The notes: generated by a model from the sequence alone, not told the origin. Counted from the first letter of the stretch, positions 54,720-64,000 are shown. The stretch: DNA of 64,000 nucleotides from Paeniglutamicibacter sulfureus (GCF_030512175.1 NZ_JAULBL010000002.1:680149-744148), one strand, 5' to 3'. Numbers and translations are program-made.

Positions 54720-55675
54720 GCCAGGAAAAGCACACCGACGTGGTGACCCTGGGGGAGACCATGGCGCTGATGCGCGGCACCAGTGCGGGCCCGCTGGCGC
54801 ATGCCGCCACCCTGGGACTGGGCATGGGCGGCTCCGAGTCGAACTTCGCCATCGCGCTGCGCCGGTTGGGAACCTCGGTGTCCTGGATCGGGCGGCTCGG
54901 GGCGGACAGCCTTGGCGACCTGGTGCAGCGCGAGATCCGGGCCGAGGATGTGAAAACCGTGGTGGTCCGCGACGAGTCGGCCCCCACGGGCCTGATGATC
55001 AAGGAACGCCGCACCGAAACCCACCAAAAGGTCTGGTACTACCGCGCCGGTTCCGCCGGTTCGAAGCTGTGCGCCGCCGACCTTCCGGTGTCGCTGATCT
55101 CGGGCGCCCGGTTGCTGCACCTGACCGGGATCACCCCCGCGCTGTCGGCAGAAGCCGCCGGTGCGGTGGACGCAGCCATCGCGATGGCGCACGCCGCCGG
55201 GGTGCTGGTGTCTTTCGATTTGAACTACCGTGCGGCGCTGTGGAGCGAGGACGCGGCGGGCAAGGCCTACCGCGAGATCCTGCCCAAGGTCGACGTGGTG
55301 TTCGCCGGGGACGAGGAAGCCGCCATTGCCGTGGGTCCGAACGAGGATCCCATGGAGCTGGCCCGCCGGATCGCTGCGCTGGGTCCTCGCCAGGTCATCA
55401 TCAAGCTTGGCGGTGCCGGCTGCGCGGCGCTGATTGACGGCAACGAGTTCCGGCTGGACGCCGTGAAGGTCCCGGTCCTTGACACCGTCGGCGCCGGCGA
55501 CGCATTTGTCGCCGGATACATTGCCGAGTTGCTGAACGGCCTGGATCCGCACCAGCGCTTGGAAACCGCCGTTCGTACCGGTGCCTTTGCCTGCATGGTC
55601 CCGGGCGACTGGGAAGGCATGCCGCGACGCGACGAGCTCGGGCTGCTCGAGCACACCGAACCGGTGGCCCGCTAA
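54716..55675 (+). CDS. kdgK: PfkB family 2-keto-3-deoxygluconate kinase
   Basis: 319 residues with PfkB signatures: GMGGSESNFAIALRRLG near the N-terminus and DTVGAGDAFVAGY with the catalytic Asp near residue 260. Neighbouring the aldolase, it should phosphorylate 2-keto-3-deoxygluconate to the aldolase substrate. Overlaps the aldolase gene by 4 bases. Confidence 0.9.
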   Translation: MSQEKHTDVVTLGETMALMRGTSAGPLAHAATLGLGMGGSESNFAIALRRLGTSVSWIGRLGADSLGDLVQREIRAEDVKTVVVRDESAPTGLMIKERRTETHQKVWYYRAGSAGSKLCAADLPVSLISGARLLHLTGITPALSAEAAGAVDAAIAMAHAAGVLVSFDLNYRAALWSEDAAGKAYREILPKVDVVFAGDEEAAIAVGPNEDPMELARRIAALGPRQVIIKLGGAGCAALIDGNEFRLDAVKVPVLDTVGAGDAFVAGYIAELLNGLDPHQRLETAVRTGAFACMVPGDWEGMPRRDELGLLEHTEPVAR

Positions 55676-55733
55676 GAAACTCCCCGACAGGGCCAGCAGG
55701 CAAGACCAGACAGAGAATAACCAAGGAGTTGTA

Positions 55734-56756
55734 GTGAAGGCAGTAGTGGTGCACGGACCCAAGGACCTGCGTGTGGAAGATATCCCGGAATCCCCGATTG
55801 GACCCGGGGAAGTGGCCGTGGATATCGCCTACGGAGGGATCTGCGGGTCCGATCTGCACTATTGGCAGCATGGCCGCAACGGGTCCTTCGAGGTCAAGGA
55901 ACCGCTGGTCCTGGGCCACGAGGTGGTGGGCCGGGTGCGTGAGCTCGGTGAGGGCGTCACCGGCTGGAGCGTCGGGGACGCCGTCGCGATCCACCCGGCA
56001 ACTCCGTGCCCCGAGCCAGGGGCAAAACCAACGGGCATGCACCTGGTCCAGGGCGGCACCTACCTGGGCAGCGCCAGTACCACGCCGCACACCCAGGGAG
56101 GACTGGTCGAGGTGCTGCACGTCCAGGCGCAACAGCTGCGCCGGCTGCCGGAGGGCCTGGACCTGCGAACCGCGGCGTTGGCCGAACCCCTGGCGATTGC
56201 CTTGCACGGAATCGACCGGGCTGCGGGCCGTATTGAGGGTTCACGGTGCTTCGTCAGTGGTGCCGGACCGATCGGTCTGCTGGCCGCGGCGGTCTTGAAA
56301 CTGCGCGGTGCGGCATACGTTGCGATCTCGGACCTGCAGTCCCGCGCCCTCGAGGTGGCCAGCTCCATAGGCGTTGAAGAGACCTTCAACATCCTGCACG
56401 GGGATGGCCCCGAAAAGCTCGGCTACGACGTGAGCGTCGAGGCGGCAGGAGCAGCGGCCAGCCTGCAGGTCGTGCTGGATGCGACACGACGCGGAGGAAC
56501 CGTGGTGCAGCTGGGGATCCTGCCCCGCGACGCCGTGTCGATCTCACTCTCCGAGCTGGGTCTGCGTGAGCTGACGGTGTTTGGTTCGCAGCGCTTCGAG
56601 ACGGAGCTGGACGAGGCGGTGGAATTGTTGGCCGAGCACCCTGTCTTGGCCCAGGTCATCAGCCACGACTTCCCGCTCCACGAGGCCCAGGCGGCCTTCA
56701 CCATGGCGCTGGATTCGGCCGCGTCCTCGAAAATTTTAATCAAGGTGATTCACTAG
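55734..56756 (+). CDS. Zinc-dependent sorbitol/L-idonate 5-dehydrogenase-like protein
   Basis: 340 residues, medium-chain dehydrogenase. Catalytic zinc ligands lie in GGICGSDLHYW (Cys) and LGHEVVG (His-Glu); the cofactor motif is VSGAGPIGLLAAAV near residue 170. The loop that in many relatives has four structural-zinc Cys keeps only one (TPCPEP), so the structural zinc is probably absent. It is closest in style to L-idonate 5-dehydrogenase. The GTG start is set by AAGGAG 5 bases upstream. It is the last gene of the operon. Confidence 0.88.
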   Translation: MKAVVVHGPKDLRVEDIPESPIGPGEVAVDIAYGGICGSDLHYWQHGRNGSFEVKEPLVLGHEVVGRVRELGEGVTGWSVGDAVAIHPATPCPEPGAKPTGMHLVQGGTYLGSASTTPHTQGGLVEVLHVQAQQLRRLPEGLDLRTAALAEPLAIALHGIDRAAGRIEGSRCFVSGAGPIGLLAAAVLKLRGAAYVAISDLQSRALEVASSIGVEETFNILHGDGPEKLGYDVSVEAAGAAASLQVVLDATRRGGTVVQLGILPRDAVSISLSELGLRELTVFGSQRFETELDEAVELLAEHPVLAQVISHDFPLHEAQAAFTMALDSAASSKILIKVIH

Positions 56757-56997
56757 AAGTAACAAGCAGCATAACCCCTATGTGTAAGCAAGCATCCACC
56801 GATCGCTATTCAGCAGTTTCGATTCCATGCGTGGCAACGAAGGAATCTCTGAAGAGCGATGAAGTGGGATATGCCCCAACTTAGAGTGGACAGGTCTACC
56901 GAGTCCTCAACTCACATGTCAGGTACTTGAACAACGCTTGGCAGACATAGAAGGGTCTCAAAGTCCGAGAGCCGTCATGGAGGTAGCGAATGGTGGA

Positions 56998-58146
56998 CTA
57001 TTCCTGTCGGTCTGAGGCTCTAAGAGCCTCAGCAATACGTTGCCCAATGGCGACACCGAGTGGGATAGGTACTGCGTTTCCAATTTGTCGGACTATGTCT
57101 GTCATGGAACCAATAAATCTATATTCATCGGGGAATCCTTGGAGTAAAGCGCCTTCAAATGGAGTGATGGAACGATGCAGTTCCGGGTGCAGGTATCGCC
57201 CCTTTTCCGGTTTTATAAATTCTGTTCGGATCGTAACCGAGGGCTTGTTCCAGTGGAGTCTTCCCATCACGTCACCGGACCCAGATTTGTGTTTTTTCCA
57301 ACATTCGGAAAGAAGTACAGTGGGGATATCGAACCTATTACCGCCGAGTGGAATGCTTTTGAATCTCTCGAGAGATTTCTGGGAAAAATTACGAGATACA
57401 TGAAGCTCCCGTGCCGTAAATGGCCCACCCGTTACCTTGCCGGCGACGGAGATCTTCCGGGAAGGTAAGAGAGCAACATCTCCCACATGGCTGATGGCGT
57501 CGCTTACAGTTCGCCAAGTGGACTCATCTGCGTGGGTCGGTTCGGGGTGTGATAGAGGAGCCTGTCCTATCCGCGTGCCAAGAACTATTACGCGCTTGCG
57601 GACCTGTGCCGCACCAAATTGAGCGGAATTTAGAATCCGGGCCTCGAACGTATAGTTGTGTAGAATTCCGTCTTCTCCAGTCATAGCTCTTAGGAGTTTA
57701 AACTGGGGTGAAGATAAGAACGCAGGAACATTTTCCATAACGAAATAGCGTGGCTGCGCTTGGTAAACAGCTTCCGCATACTCTCGCCAGAGAGAATTGC
57801 GTTCGTCCTCCACGTCGCGTTTACCAAGAGTCGAAAAACCCTGGCACGGAGGTCCTCCAATGACGAGATCCACTTGGGGAACGCCAGTTTTTCCGTCCCT
57901 CTTTGCCTCAGCTTTCTCGCGCAACCATGATTGGATGGAACCGGTGTGTACGTGAGCAGCATGGTTCAGCGCGTATCCGGCAGCTGCGCGTGGATCCATC
58001 TCCACGGCTTCTAATGTGCTCATACCAGGCAGGCCTCGCCGAATCCCTTCACTAAGTCCGCCGACTCCCGCGAAAAGGTCGAGCATTGTCCACTGTTCTG
58101 ACTTCTGGGTGGAAACTGGGGGAAGACCGTCCGGCAAATCTCGCAT
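56998..58146 (-). CDS. C5-cytosine DNA methyltransferase
   Basis: 382 residues with the ordered m5C motifs: I DLFAGVGG near residue 23, IV GGPPCQGFS with the nucleophile Cys at residue 101, VI ENVP near 139, VIII QVRKR at 181 and X QIGNAVP near 357. The target-recognition region lies between motifs VIII and X. It methylates cytosine in a specific site, probably protecting DNA from the product of the divergent gene. A/T-richer than its left neighbours, a sign of acquisition. The ATG matches the start of the family core closely. Confidence 0.95.
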   Translation of the reverse strand: MRDLPDGLPPVSTQKSEQWTMLDLFAGVGGLSEGIRRGLPGMSTLEAVEMDPRAAAGYALNHAAHVHTGSIQSWLREKAEAKRDGKTGVPQVDLVIGGPPCQGFSTLGKRDVEDERNSLWREYAEAVYQAQPRYFVMENVPAFLSSPQFKLLRAMTGEDGILHNYTFEARILNSAQFGAAQVRKRVIVLGTRIGQAPLSHPEPTHADESTWRTVSDAISHVGDVALLPSRKISVAGKVTGGPFTARELHVSRNFSQKSLERFKSIPLGGNRFDIPTVLLSECWKKHKSGSGDVMGRLHWNKPSVTIRTEFIKPEKGRYLHPELHRSITPFEGALLQGFPDEYRFIGSMTDIVRQIGNAVPIPLGVAIGQRIAEALRASDRQE

Positions 58147-58433
58147 GCTCCAAGTTTAAGGGACCATTATCGGTACTGATGGCCGGCGCGCCGTGCAGTG
58201 TGGATAGCCTCACAGTCTGATTGGAGTAGGACGCGTTCAAGCGGTGAATTTAAAGAGAGGATCCAGTTTTTGGACCAATCGTTTGAGATTTTGTGAGTTT
58301 GCGCCCTATGTAGGGATGATACGTCGGCATGGAGCCGGGGAACTTGGAAGCAATAGTGAGAAACTGGTTACGATTTGACTGGGCACTACCATCAAGCCGT
58401 AAAAGGCGGCTGATGCAATCACTGGAGGCCAGT

Positions 58434-60107
58434 ATGAATGAACAACTAACACTTTCGTTTGAACCGAAGACTATCGAACACTTGGGTCTCCAGATGTATT
58501 CGACATTGCCCGCTGCACTGGCAGAGTTGGTCGCGAATTCTTACGACGCGGATGCTAAGACTGTCACGATAGCAATTGAGGTTGATCCCGACAGCGGGAA
58601 AGAATTCATTTCCGTTGAAGACGACGGTCACGGAATGTCGATCGGAGACCTTAACGAGAAGTATTTGCGCATTGGCAGAAATCGGCGGGCGGATGTTCTC
58701 CAAACGAAGAGTGAGAGCGGTCTCCGAAACGTGTCTGGGAAAAAAGGTATTGGTAAATTGGCGCTATTCGGTATTGGCCGGTTCATTAGAATCAAAACAT
58801 CTAGGAGTGGTATCGAGGAAGCAACCGTCGTAGAACTTGTATGGGCGGACATGATGGCGAGCGAAAATCGGGAGTATCACCCTCATTCAATGACGATTAG
58901 TCAGGAAGCAGCATCGAGCGGGACACGGATCGAAATTCGCGACCTCACTAAGAAATCAAAAACAAAAATTGATGAACTCGCAAAGAGTCTCTCTAGACTT
59001 TTTGATTATTCTAGTTCAGACTTTAAATTGTTTGTTGCAAGCGGCGGCGATTGCAGAGAAGTAACTCCTGATCTTCGTTTTGATGACGACGATATTCAAT
59101 TTGTTTGGTCGATTCCAGAATCATTGCCGAGAGATAACGAGGCAAGAGAGTATTTTCGGCTTTTAGGAATTACCGGTACGGTAGTAGCTACGCATAAGAC
59201 GCTTAGACAGTCACTTCGTGGCGTAACGGTTTATGTGAATGGCCGTAGGGCAAATGATGCAGAATTCTATGGCGCGGCGGAATCTAGCTACGCATTTTCA
59301 TATCTTTCCGGAACACTGAACGCCGACTACTTGGATGATTTAACTGACGACGTGATTTCGACTGATCGTAGTTCGATCAATTGGGAGATGGCAGAGACCG
59401 ATGAACTGAGGAAGCAGATTGTTCGCGCCTTATCGTGGGTAGCGTCTGATTGGCGTCGTCAGCGAAATGAATTGAAAAAGAGGCAGACGGAACGTCGTAC
59501 GGGTAGAGATCTTTCAAGTTGGGTAGCCAAGCAACGCGGTGACGACGGGGCGCAACTTGGAGCACTGCTCGACGACCTCACGTCGGATGATATTGAGATG
59601 AGTAGCGGAACACTAGACAGGGTCCTTTCAAGGGTAGGGAACTTGGTTCCTGAGTATGCGAGGCTTCACTGGCGTCATCTGCACCCCGAAGTGAAGAAGG
59701 CTTCGAAAGATGATTATGAGCGTCAGGACTACCTTCGAGCCGTTGATGAAGTTGTAAAAGAGTATTCTGCAGCGGTTAGGCAAAAGTCGGGCGTAACCGC
59801 AGCCACGGACGATGCAATAATGAGCGGGGCGTATGGGCTTAGCAATCTCAAACTGGACATCTTCGCGATGTATTTAGAAGGAGAGGACGGAACGCGTTTG
59901 ACTTCTTCAACTGGGGATAATATGCGCAGAGGTCAGATGCTCCTGTCCCAAGGAGTCGTTGCAGCTTTTCGCAACCCTCTTGTTCACACGCCTAAATCGG
60001 TTATCGAAGCCACTGGAATTATTGACGACGAGGATTGCTTGGATATATTGAGCGTTGTTTCGCACTTATGGAATAGACTTGATAATGCTGTTGTCAGTTC
60101 GAACTAG
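58434..60107 (+). CDS. GHKL/MORC-type ATPase, probable restriction or defence effector
   Basis: 557 residues. The N-terminal third is a GHKL ATPase: N-box ELVANSYDADA near residue 30, G1 EDDGHGMS near 62 and G2 KKGIGKLALFGIG near 100, the MORC/Hsp90-like signature. The rest is alpha-rich with Lys/Arg-Glu repeats (RRQRNELKKRQTERR) and no recognised nuclease motif. Methyltransferase-linked MORC-like ATPases are known from restriction-modification systems; I recall a BbrUII/HgiDII restriction family of this form. The ATG at 58434 has GGAGG 6 bases before it; an upstream in-frame ATG at 58329 is less likely. Confidence 0.85.
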   Translation: MNEQLTLSFEPKTIEHLGLQMYSTLPAALAELVANSYDADAKTVTIAIEVDPDSGKEFISVEDDGHGMSIGDLNEKYLRIGRNRRADVLQTKSESGLRNVSGKKGIGKLALFGIGRFIRIKTSRSGIEEATVVELVWADMMASENREYHPHSMTISQEAASSGTRIEIRDLTKKSKTKIDELAKSLSRLFDYSSSDFKLFVASGGDCREVTPDLRFDDDDIQFVWSIPESLPRDNEAREYFRLLGITGTVVATHKTLRQSLRGVTVYVNGRRANDAEFYGAAESSYAFSYLSGTLNADYLDDLTDDVISTDRSSINWEMAETDELRKQIVRALSWVASDWRRQRNELKKRQTERRTGRDLSSWVAKQRGDDGAQLGALLDDLTSDDIEMSSGTLDRVLSRVGNLVPEYARLHWRHLHPEVKKASKDDYERQDYLRAVDEVVKEYSAAVRQKSGVTAATDDAIMSGAYGLSNLKLDIFAMYLEGEDGTRLTSSTGDNMRRGQMLLSQGVVAAFRNPLVHTPKSVIEATGIIDDEDCLDILSVVSHLWNRLDNAVVSSN

Positions 60108-60413
60108 CTGCCCTAGATTATTTCAAAGATGTAATTTGCAGTATCCCTCTTCTTCCAGGCCTTGTAGAGTCACATGCATTCCTTATTGTGCCAACGGACT
60201 GTGAGTGTGACCTGAATGCCAAGCTCGTTTGCCGTGACAGCAACTTCTCAATTGAATATTTGACTCTTTGGGGGCCAGCAATATTGCGATTGGTGCCACC
60301 ACGAAAAAGCGGGAATATTGTCCTTGGGGGCCATCCGTCGCGTTCTTGGGAGCCACCAAATAGGCTCCTTCCACCATATGAGGGCCACACGGCGGAAGGA
60401 ACAGTTTCAATGG
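60108..60413. other. Intergenic sequence with repeated GGGGGCCA-like units
   Basis: No real gene. From about 60268 on, similar short units recur (TTGGGGGCCA at two sites, TGAGGGCCAC, TTGGGAGCCACC, with AATATTG twice). It may be the end of an older IS21-like element. The newer IS21 element begins at 60414. Confidence 0.4.
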
Positions 60414-60549
60414 TGGCAAACATGCCTACCCGGTACGGATGTTCCGCGTAAGTGGTACGGATTTTCCGGGTAGGCGGTACCGGGCCATGGATCCTGGCGG
60501 TTATCCCGGCACCACCTAATGTTTCCGCCGGTGGATGTGCAGAAGGTAT

Positions 60550-61365
60550 TTACTCCCAGAAATCCTCGCTGGCGCGGGCCTGGTCGTGCTTGGTCCGGCG
60601 CATGTCGCGGTCGCCCATCAGGATCCAGCGGGTGTTGTTTGCCAGCCTGTTGAAGATGGAGTCTGCCGCCACCCGGTCGGGCAGGGCCTGGACCCAGTAG
60701 CTGGGATTGGTTTGGGCGGCGATGACGGTCGGGAGACGGTGCTCGCGGTCGGCGAGGATCGCGAAGAGGTCGCTGGCCGCGTTCTGGTCGATACCCACGG
60801 TCAAAAAGTCGTCCAATATTAACAGGTCAATGTCGGTGAGCTTGTTGAGCAGTTCCTGGTGCACGATGGAGTCGCTGCGCGTGGCAATCAGCTTGCGGGC
60901 CAGGTCATCCATCCTGCTATAGAACACGGTGTGCCCCGACTGGCAGGCCGCGTTTCCGATGGCGCAAACCAGGTAGGTCTTTCCGCCGCCTGAGGGCGAG
61001 ATGACGATCAGGTTCATCGGATCGGCATTCCACTGGTGGGTGGCATATTTGTTCATGCTCCGCTCGCTGATGGACCGGCCGTCGAGGTAGTCGATCTCGG
61101 CCAGCGAGGCGCCGGGGATGGGGAACCGCGCCTGGCGCGAACGCTTGGCAACGCTTTCGGATCGCCGTTCGGTCAAGATGTCATCGGCCGCAGCATTGAA
61201 CAGGCCTTCCGCGGTGAGGTGGTGGTTGGCCTCGTCGTTGGCGAGTTCCTCGAACTTCGAGGCCAGGCGGGTGATCCGCAGGGCCTTGAACTTTTCGTGG
61301 GCTTCGGGGCTAAACATTGCGCTGGCCACCGATCTTGTAGTGATCCGCCCCGCGCGCCCTGACAC
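60550..61365 (-). CDS. istB: IS21 transposition helper ATPase
   Basis: 271 residues, AAA+ ATPase of the IstB/DnaC family: Walker A SPSGGGKTYL near residue 125, Walker B LLILDDFLT near residue 180 and an Arg-rich C-terminus. It supports the transposase in target selection. Intact. The ATG at 61317 inside the frame is an alternative start. 14 bases separate it from the istA stop. Confidence 0.92.
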   Translation of the reverse strand: MSGRAGRITTRSVASAMFSPEAHEKFKALRITRLASKFEELANDEANHHLTAEGLFNAAADDILTERRSESVAKRSRQARFPIPGASLAEIDYLDGRSISERSMNKYATHQWNADPMNLIVISPSGGGKTYLVCAIGNAACQSGHTVFYSRMDDLARKLIATRSDSIVHQELLNKLTDIDLLILDDFLTVGIDQNAASDLFAILADREHRLPTVIAAQTNPSYWVQALPDRVAADSIFNRLANNTRWILMGDRDMRRTKHDQARASEDFWE

Positions 61366-61379
61366 CGGGCTGACCGATG

Positions 61380-62913
61380 TCAGGGGTGGTGTTCTTCTCG
61401 TTGCTGGCCGCTGGCCGCTGGCACCGGCGGGCCGCCGGCTTGGGCATCACTTGCAATGGCGGCCATGATCCTTTTGAGCGTGCCGTAGGTGGGATGCCCG
61501 CCCAGGTTCAGCGCCTGCTGGCTGGCTGCTTCCAACCGGGCCTTGTTCTTCTTCCCCAGCCCGGTGAGGATGTTCTTGCAGGGCAGGTAGCCCTGCGCCT
61601 CGATCGGGTAGCGGTCCAGGACCTGGGTGATCACCTGGACGGTGGACGGACCGAAGCTGCGTGCCAAATCGAGGAACCATGGCCGGGACCAGAGCCCGTC
61701 AATATTGCGGTGTTGCTTCGGGACATGCTCCAGGACCGTGGAGTATTGTCCCTTGCGCCCGATTTTTCGGGCGTGCTCGCGAACGATCTGCTGCCCGTCG
61801 AAGATCGTGACGGTGCTACTGGTGAGCCGCACCCGCAGTGTCCTGCCCGCCAGCTGGTAGGGAACTGAGTAGTACTGATAGTCCGAACCGACATGGTAAT
61901 TCCTGCCTAGTTTAAGTTCCTTCCATTCCACCGATTCGAAGGGCAGCTGCGGCAACGGCATCAGGAAGGGAGCCTCTTCGGCATCGAAGCGTTGCTGCCG
62001 TGTGGTGCCGTCGGGGCGGTGGATCCGTTCGTTGGCGTCCACCAGGCGCTCGGCGATGGCCTCGTTCAGCTCGGCGAAGGTGGTCCAGGTTTCCTCGGCC
62101 AGGTAGCCGATGACCCGCTTTTCGACGGTGTTCACCATCGACTCGACGTGGGCCTTCTGCCGCGGGCGATAGGGGCGGCCGGGACGATCGCGGTGCCGTA
62201 GTGCTCGGCCAGCTCCCGGTATCTGGCGGTCACCACCCGCTCGGTGTCCCCGCGTTGTCGCCGGTGCACCGCGCTTGTGGCGTTATCGGGCACGATGATC
62301 TGCGTAACGCCGCTGATGAACGCCAGCGCGTTCACGTGCGCCTGGTTCCAGGCGTCCTGCTTCATGTTCGCAAAGGCCTGGCAGAACACCAGTCCCGAAT
62401 ACGGCAAGGAGGCAACAAATAGGTAGGCCTTGTGAATCTGGCCGGTGACAGCATCCTGCACCTCCATGGTGTCCCCGACCCAGTCGACGAACATCGACTT
62501 GCCCGGCTCGTGGCGCAGCGTCGCGACGACGTCGTTGGATTCGGCAAAGCGGCCGAAAAGTTCGGCAAACTGCGAATACTGATACTTCTTCCCGGGATTT
62601 CCTGCGGCATCCATGTAGCGGGTCCAGGCCTGTTGGATGGTGAAATGCCGGTTCGTTTTCATCGCGGCGAATACTCAACCTTGGAAAAGTCGGGCTGCGC
62701 ATATTCCGAGGACACGTTGCTGCGCCCGTCGGGGAACAATGCGGCAGTATCCGTCTTGCTCATTGTCCCGAATTGTTCCGCGGTGATGGCGCCGGCTTCG
62801 ATGGTTTTCTTCACCATCGACACATCGCGGCGTGAGCAATTCGCTGATGCGGTGATCTCCGTGTAGCTGCGGTGCTTGAACATCAACGACATGATCGCAC
62901 TGTGGTCCACCAT
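61380..62913 (-). pseudogene. istA: IS21 transposase, frameshifted
   Basis: Three frames are needed to read one transposase. The N-terminal part (62913-62659) starts MVDHSAIMSLMF; the catalytic core (62662-62132) has the first two DDE Asp in MFVDWVGDTME and IVPDNATS; the last part (62138-61380) starts after a one-base slip near 62180, within a C-rich run, just before KAHVESMV with the third acidic residue. The first junction is an ATGA overlap. As written no complete IstA can be made, unless a junction is a programmed shift or sequence error. Confidence 0.85.
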
Positions 62914-63066
62914 TGCGTTTCTCCTGTCTCGGATTCACGGCGCCTGTTGCGCGGTGAATCCTCTCAGCGAAACACGGAAGAACCCGAAGCGGTACCGCCT
63001 ACGCGGAAATGGCGTACCGGGTACGCGGAATGGGCGTACCGCCTAGGCATATTTGCCATTCAATGG

Positions 63067-63260
63067 TACGTAGAATCAAGGCGAAGCATCACGTCCGTTC
63101 TCGAGGCGGCCCAGCAGCGAGGCGCCGGCTGGGACGAGGTGCGGGAGAAATCCGAGAGCGAGGTGTATGCCGTGCTGTTCCCGGGCCGCGGCGACCACCA
63201 GAGCGTTTTCGCCCAGCCGGACTCGGTGCCCAGAGCCCTGAACACCGGCCTCCGGGACCG
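63067..63260 (+). pseudogene. IS21-like transposase relic, N-terminal fragment
   Basis: The frame reads ITSVLEAAQQRGAGWDEV and then AVLFPGRGDHQSVFAQPDS, matching the region after the helix-turn-helix of an IstA-type protein (LFP...QPD). It runs on the plus strand, opposite to the intact element, and has no catalytic core after it. The IS21 element inserted right beside or inside it. Confidence 0.65.
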
Positions 63261-64000
63261 CGCATGCCCACATCTCGCTCAGCCCATTAAGGAGATGGAG
63301 AACACCAGGTCCGCCAGGTTACAACGGGGCCGAGTCAAGGATCGAAGCACTGCCACTTCCCCGGAATTCGATTACCGCCTGCCCGGAGGACTCACTACCC
63401 GGTCGCCAGAACAGCACTACCATCAGACGCTATTTGGCAGAGTTACACACTGCCCGGAGGGGGCGCTACCAAGTCACCGGAATACCACTACTAGGAGGGG
63501 CTATTTGGCAGAAAGCGAGGAAGTAATGCTTGCCACGGCTCAATTAACTCAGCGTACGAACCATCATCTCTGTTCGCTTCCAGAGTGGTGAATCCATAAC
63601 AGGCTGGACCACCAACAACTATGAGCCCCGGCAAGCAGTACCGAATCTACACACCGAATCTACGACACTTCGACGGTGGGAGCGTGGGGTCGGTCTGGAG
63701 CCATGACGCTGAACCCAGCTTTTCCCTTCGGTGCGGCAGCATGGGGAAGAGCCCAGGAGAATAGCGTCACGATATTCTCTGGATTGACCACGCCTGGAGG
63801 CAATGCGCTGGGATCCGAAACTGCCGCGTGGCCGTCCCATTGATCTGCTGCGAGTGTAATGATGACTGCCCCCGTCGTTCGGGAAGAAGGGTCGTTGGGC
63901 CCCTTTTTCTTAGTGAAGTCCTCTTCCAGCGGCATTCGTGTCCATCTAGACGATCCAGAGAAATCCCCCCGCTCGCGTCTGTTTCGTTCAATTATAGGGA
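63261..64000. other. Unassigned sequence at the window end
   Basis: A degraded, repeat-bearing stretch. GCTATTTGGCAGA occurs twice (about 63428 and 63500) and TGCCCGGAGG twice, like partial copies of an element end. A minus-strand frame at 63660-63935 shows some protein-like character (VVNPENIVTLFSWALP) but no family. No gene can be supported. Confidence 0.35.

Larger units (their letters stand above)
60414..63058 (-). mobile_element. IS21-family insertion sequence with 8-bp target duplication
   Basis: The ends read TGGCAAACATGCC at 60414 and, inverted, TGGCAAATATGCC at 63058; similar multiple internal repeats (GGTACG...TTCCGCGTA units) follow both ends, as in the IS21 family. TTCAATGG stands on both sides (60406-60413 and 63059-63066) as a target duplication, which fixes the boundaries. 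The two genes, istA and istB, lie on the minus strand. istA is interrupted by frameshifts. Confidence 0.9.

Noticed and set aside
63350-63530. Short repeated units that could suggest a CRISPR-like array
   Set aside because: Only two partial copies each of two different motifs, with irregular spacing; better read as fragments of an IS end.

Overview
The window looks like chromosome of a high-GC Gram-positive actinomycete, most like Arthrobacter, Paeniglutamicibacter and relatives (Micrococcaceae). The signs are strongly GC-biased third codon positions, GTG starts, lipobox-bearing solute-binding proteins, and CsbD, CHAD and MT0933-type small proteins. This is an inference from content; no rRNA or tRNA gene was seen.

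Region 1 (1-16.8 kb) is GC-rich and housekeeping-like. It holds the end of a sugar-binding protein followed by deoC, an MFS permease, a 5'-truncated TMEM175-like channel, an isochorismatase-like hydrolase, a CHAD protein, CsbD, a FAD oxidoreductase fused to a Rieske domain, and an operon of two phosphatases with an Fbp-type ABC importer. An MT0933-like small protein and an Old Yellow Enzyme follow. Region 2 (16.9-18.4 kb) is a scrap zone with remnants of a Fic gene, an IclR gene, an OYE gene and an aldehyde dehydrogenase gene.

Region 3 (18.5-49.6 kb) is a more A/T-rich catabolic island. It opens with a complete NitT/TauT-type ABC importer. A long run follows: aldehyde dehydrogenase, RidA, phthalate-dioxygenase-type reductase, two-domain VOC dioxygenase, alpha/beta hydrolase, two SDRs, a hydrolase-like protein, a small recombinase-like protein, a Rieske oxygenase, an unknown 122-residue protein and a second RidA. 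Next come a cupin and a MarR regulator (divergent), a flavin monooxygenase with an IclR regulator, a second identical copy of the VOC gene, a ThDP enzyme, a decayed IS110 element, a three-subunit molybdenum hydroxylase with an XdhC-like factor, a second cupin/MarR pair, an aspartate-dehydrogenase-like protein and an orphan second binding protein. Together they look like an uptake and degradation system for an aromatic acid, probably nitrogen-containing. The steps would be import, hydroxylation (Rieske, flavin, Mo), ring opening (VOC), and aldehyde oxidation, deamination and hydrolysis. Recurrent TCTTA/TAAGA motifs in its promoter regions suggest shared MarR control. Repeated exact or near-exact segments (VOC, cupin, MarR core, promoter) show recent internal copying.

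Region 4 (50-56.8 kb) is an IclR-controlled sugar-acid operon: MFS importer, 2-hydroxyacid dehydrogenase, SDR, KDPG-type aldolase, KDG-type kinase and a zinc sorbitol/idonate-type dehydrogenase. Region 5 (57-64 kb) is an acquired block. A C5-cytosine methyltransferase is divergent from a MORC/GHKL-type ATPase, a likely restriction-modification or defence pair. Beside it lies an IS21-family element with an 8-bp target duplication and a broken istA, next to the relic of another IS21-like transposase.
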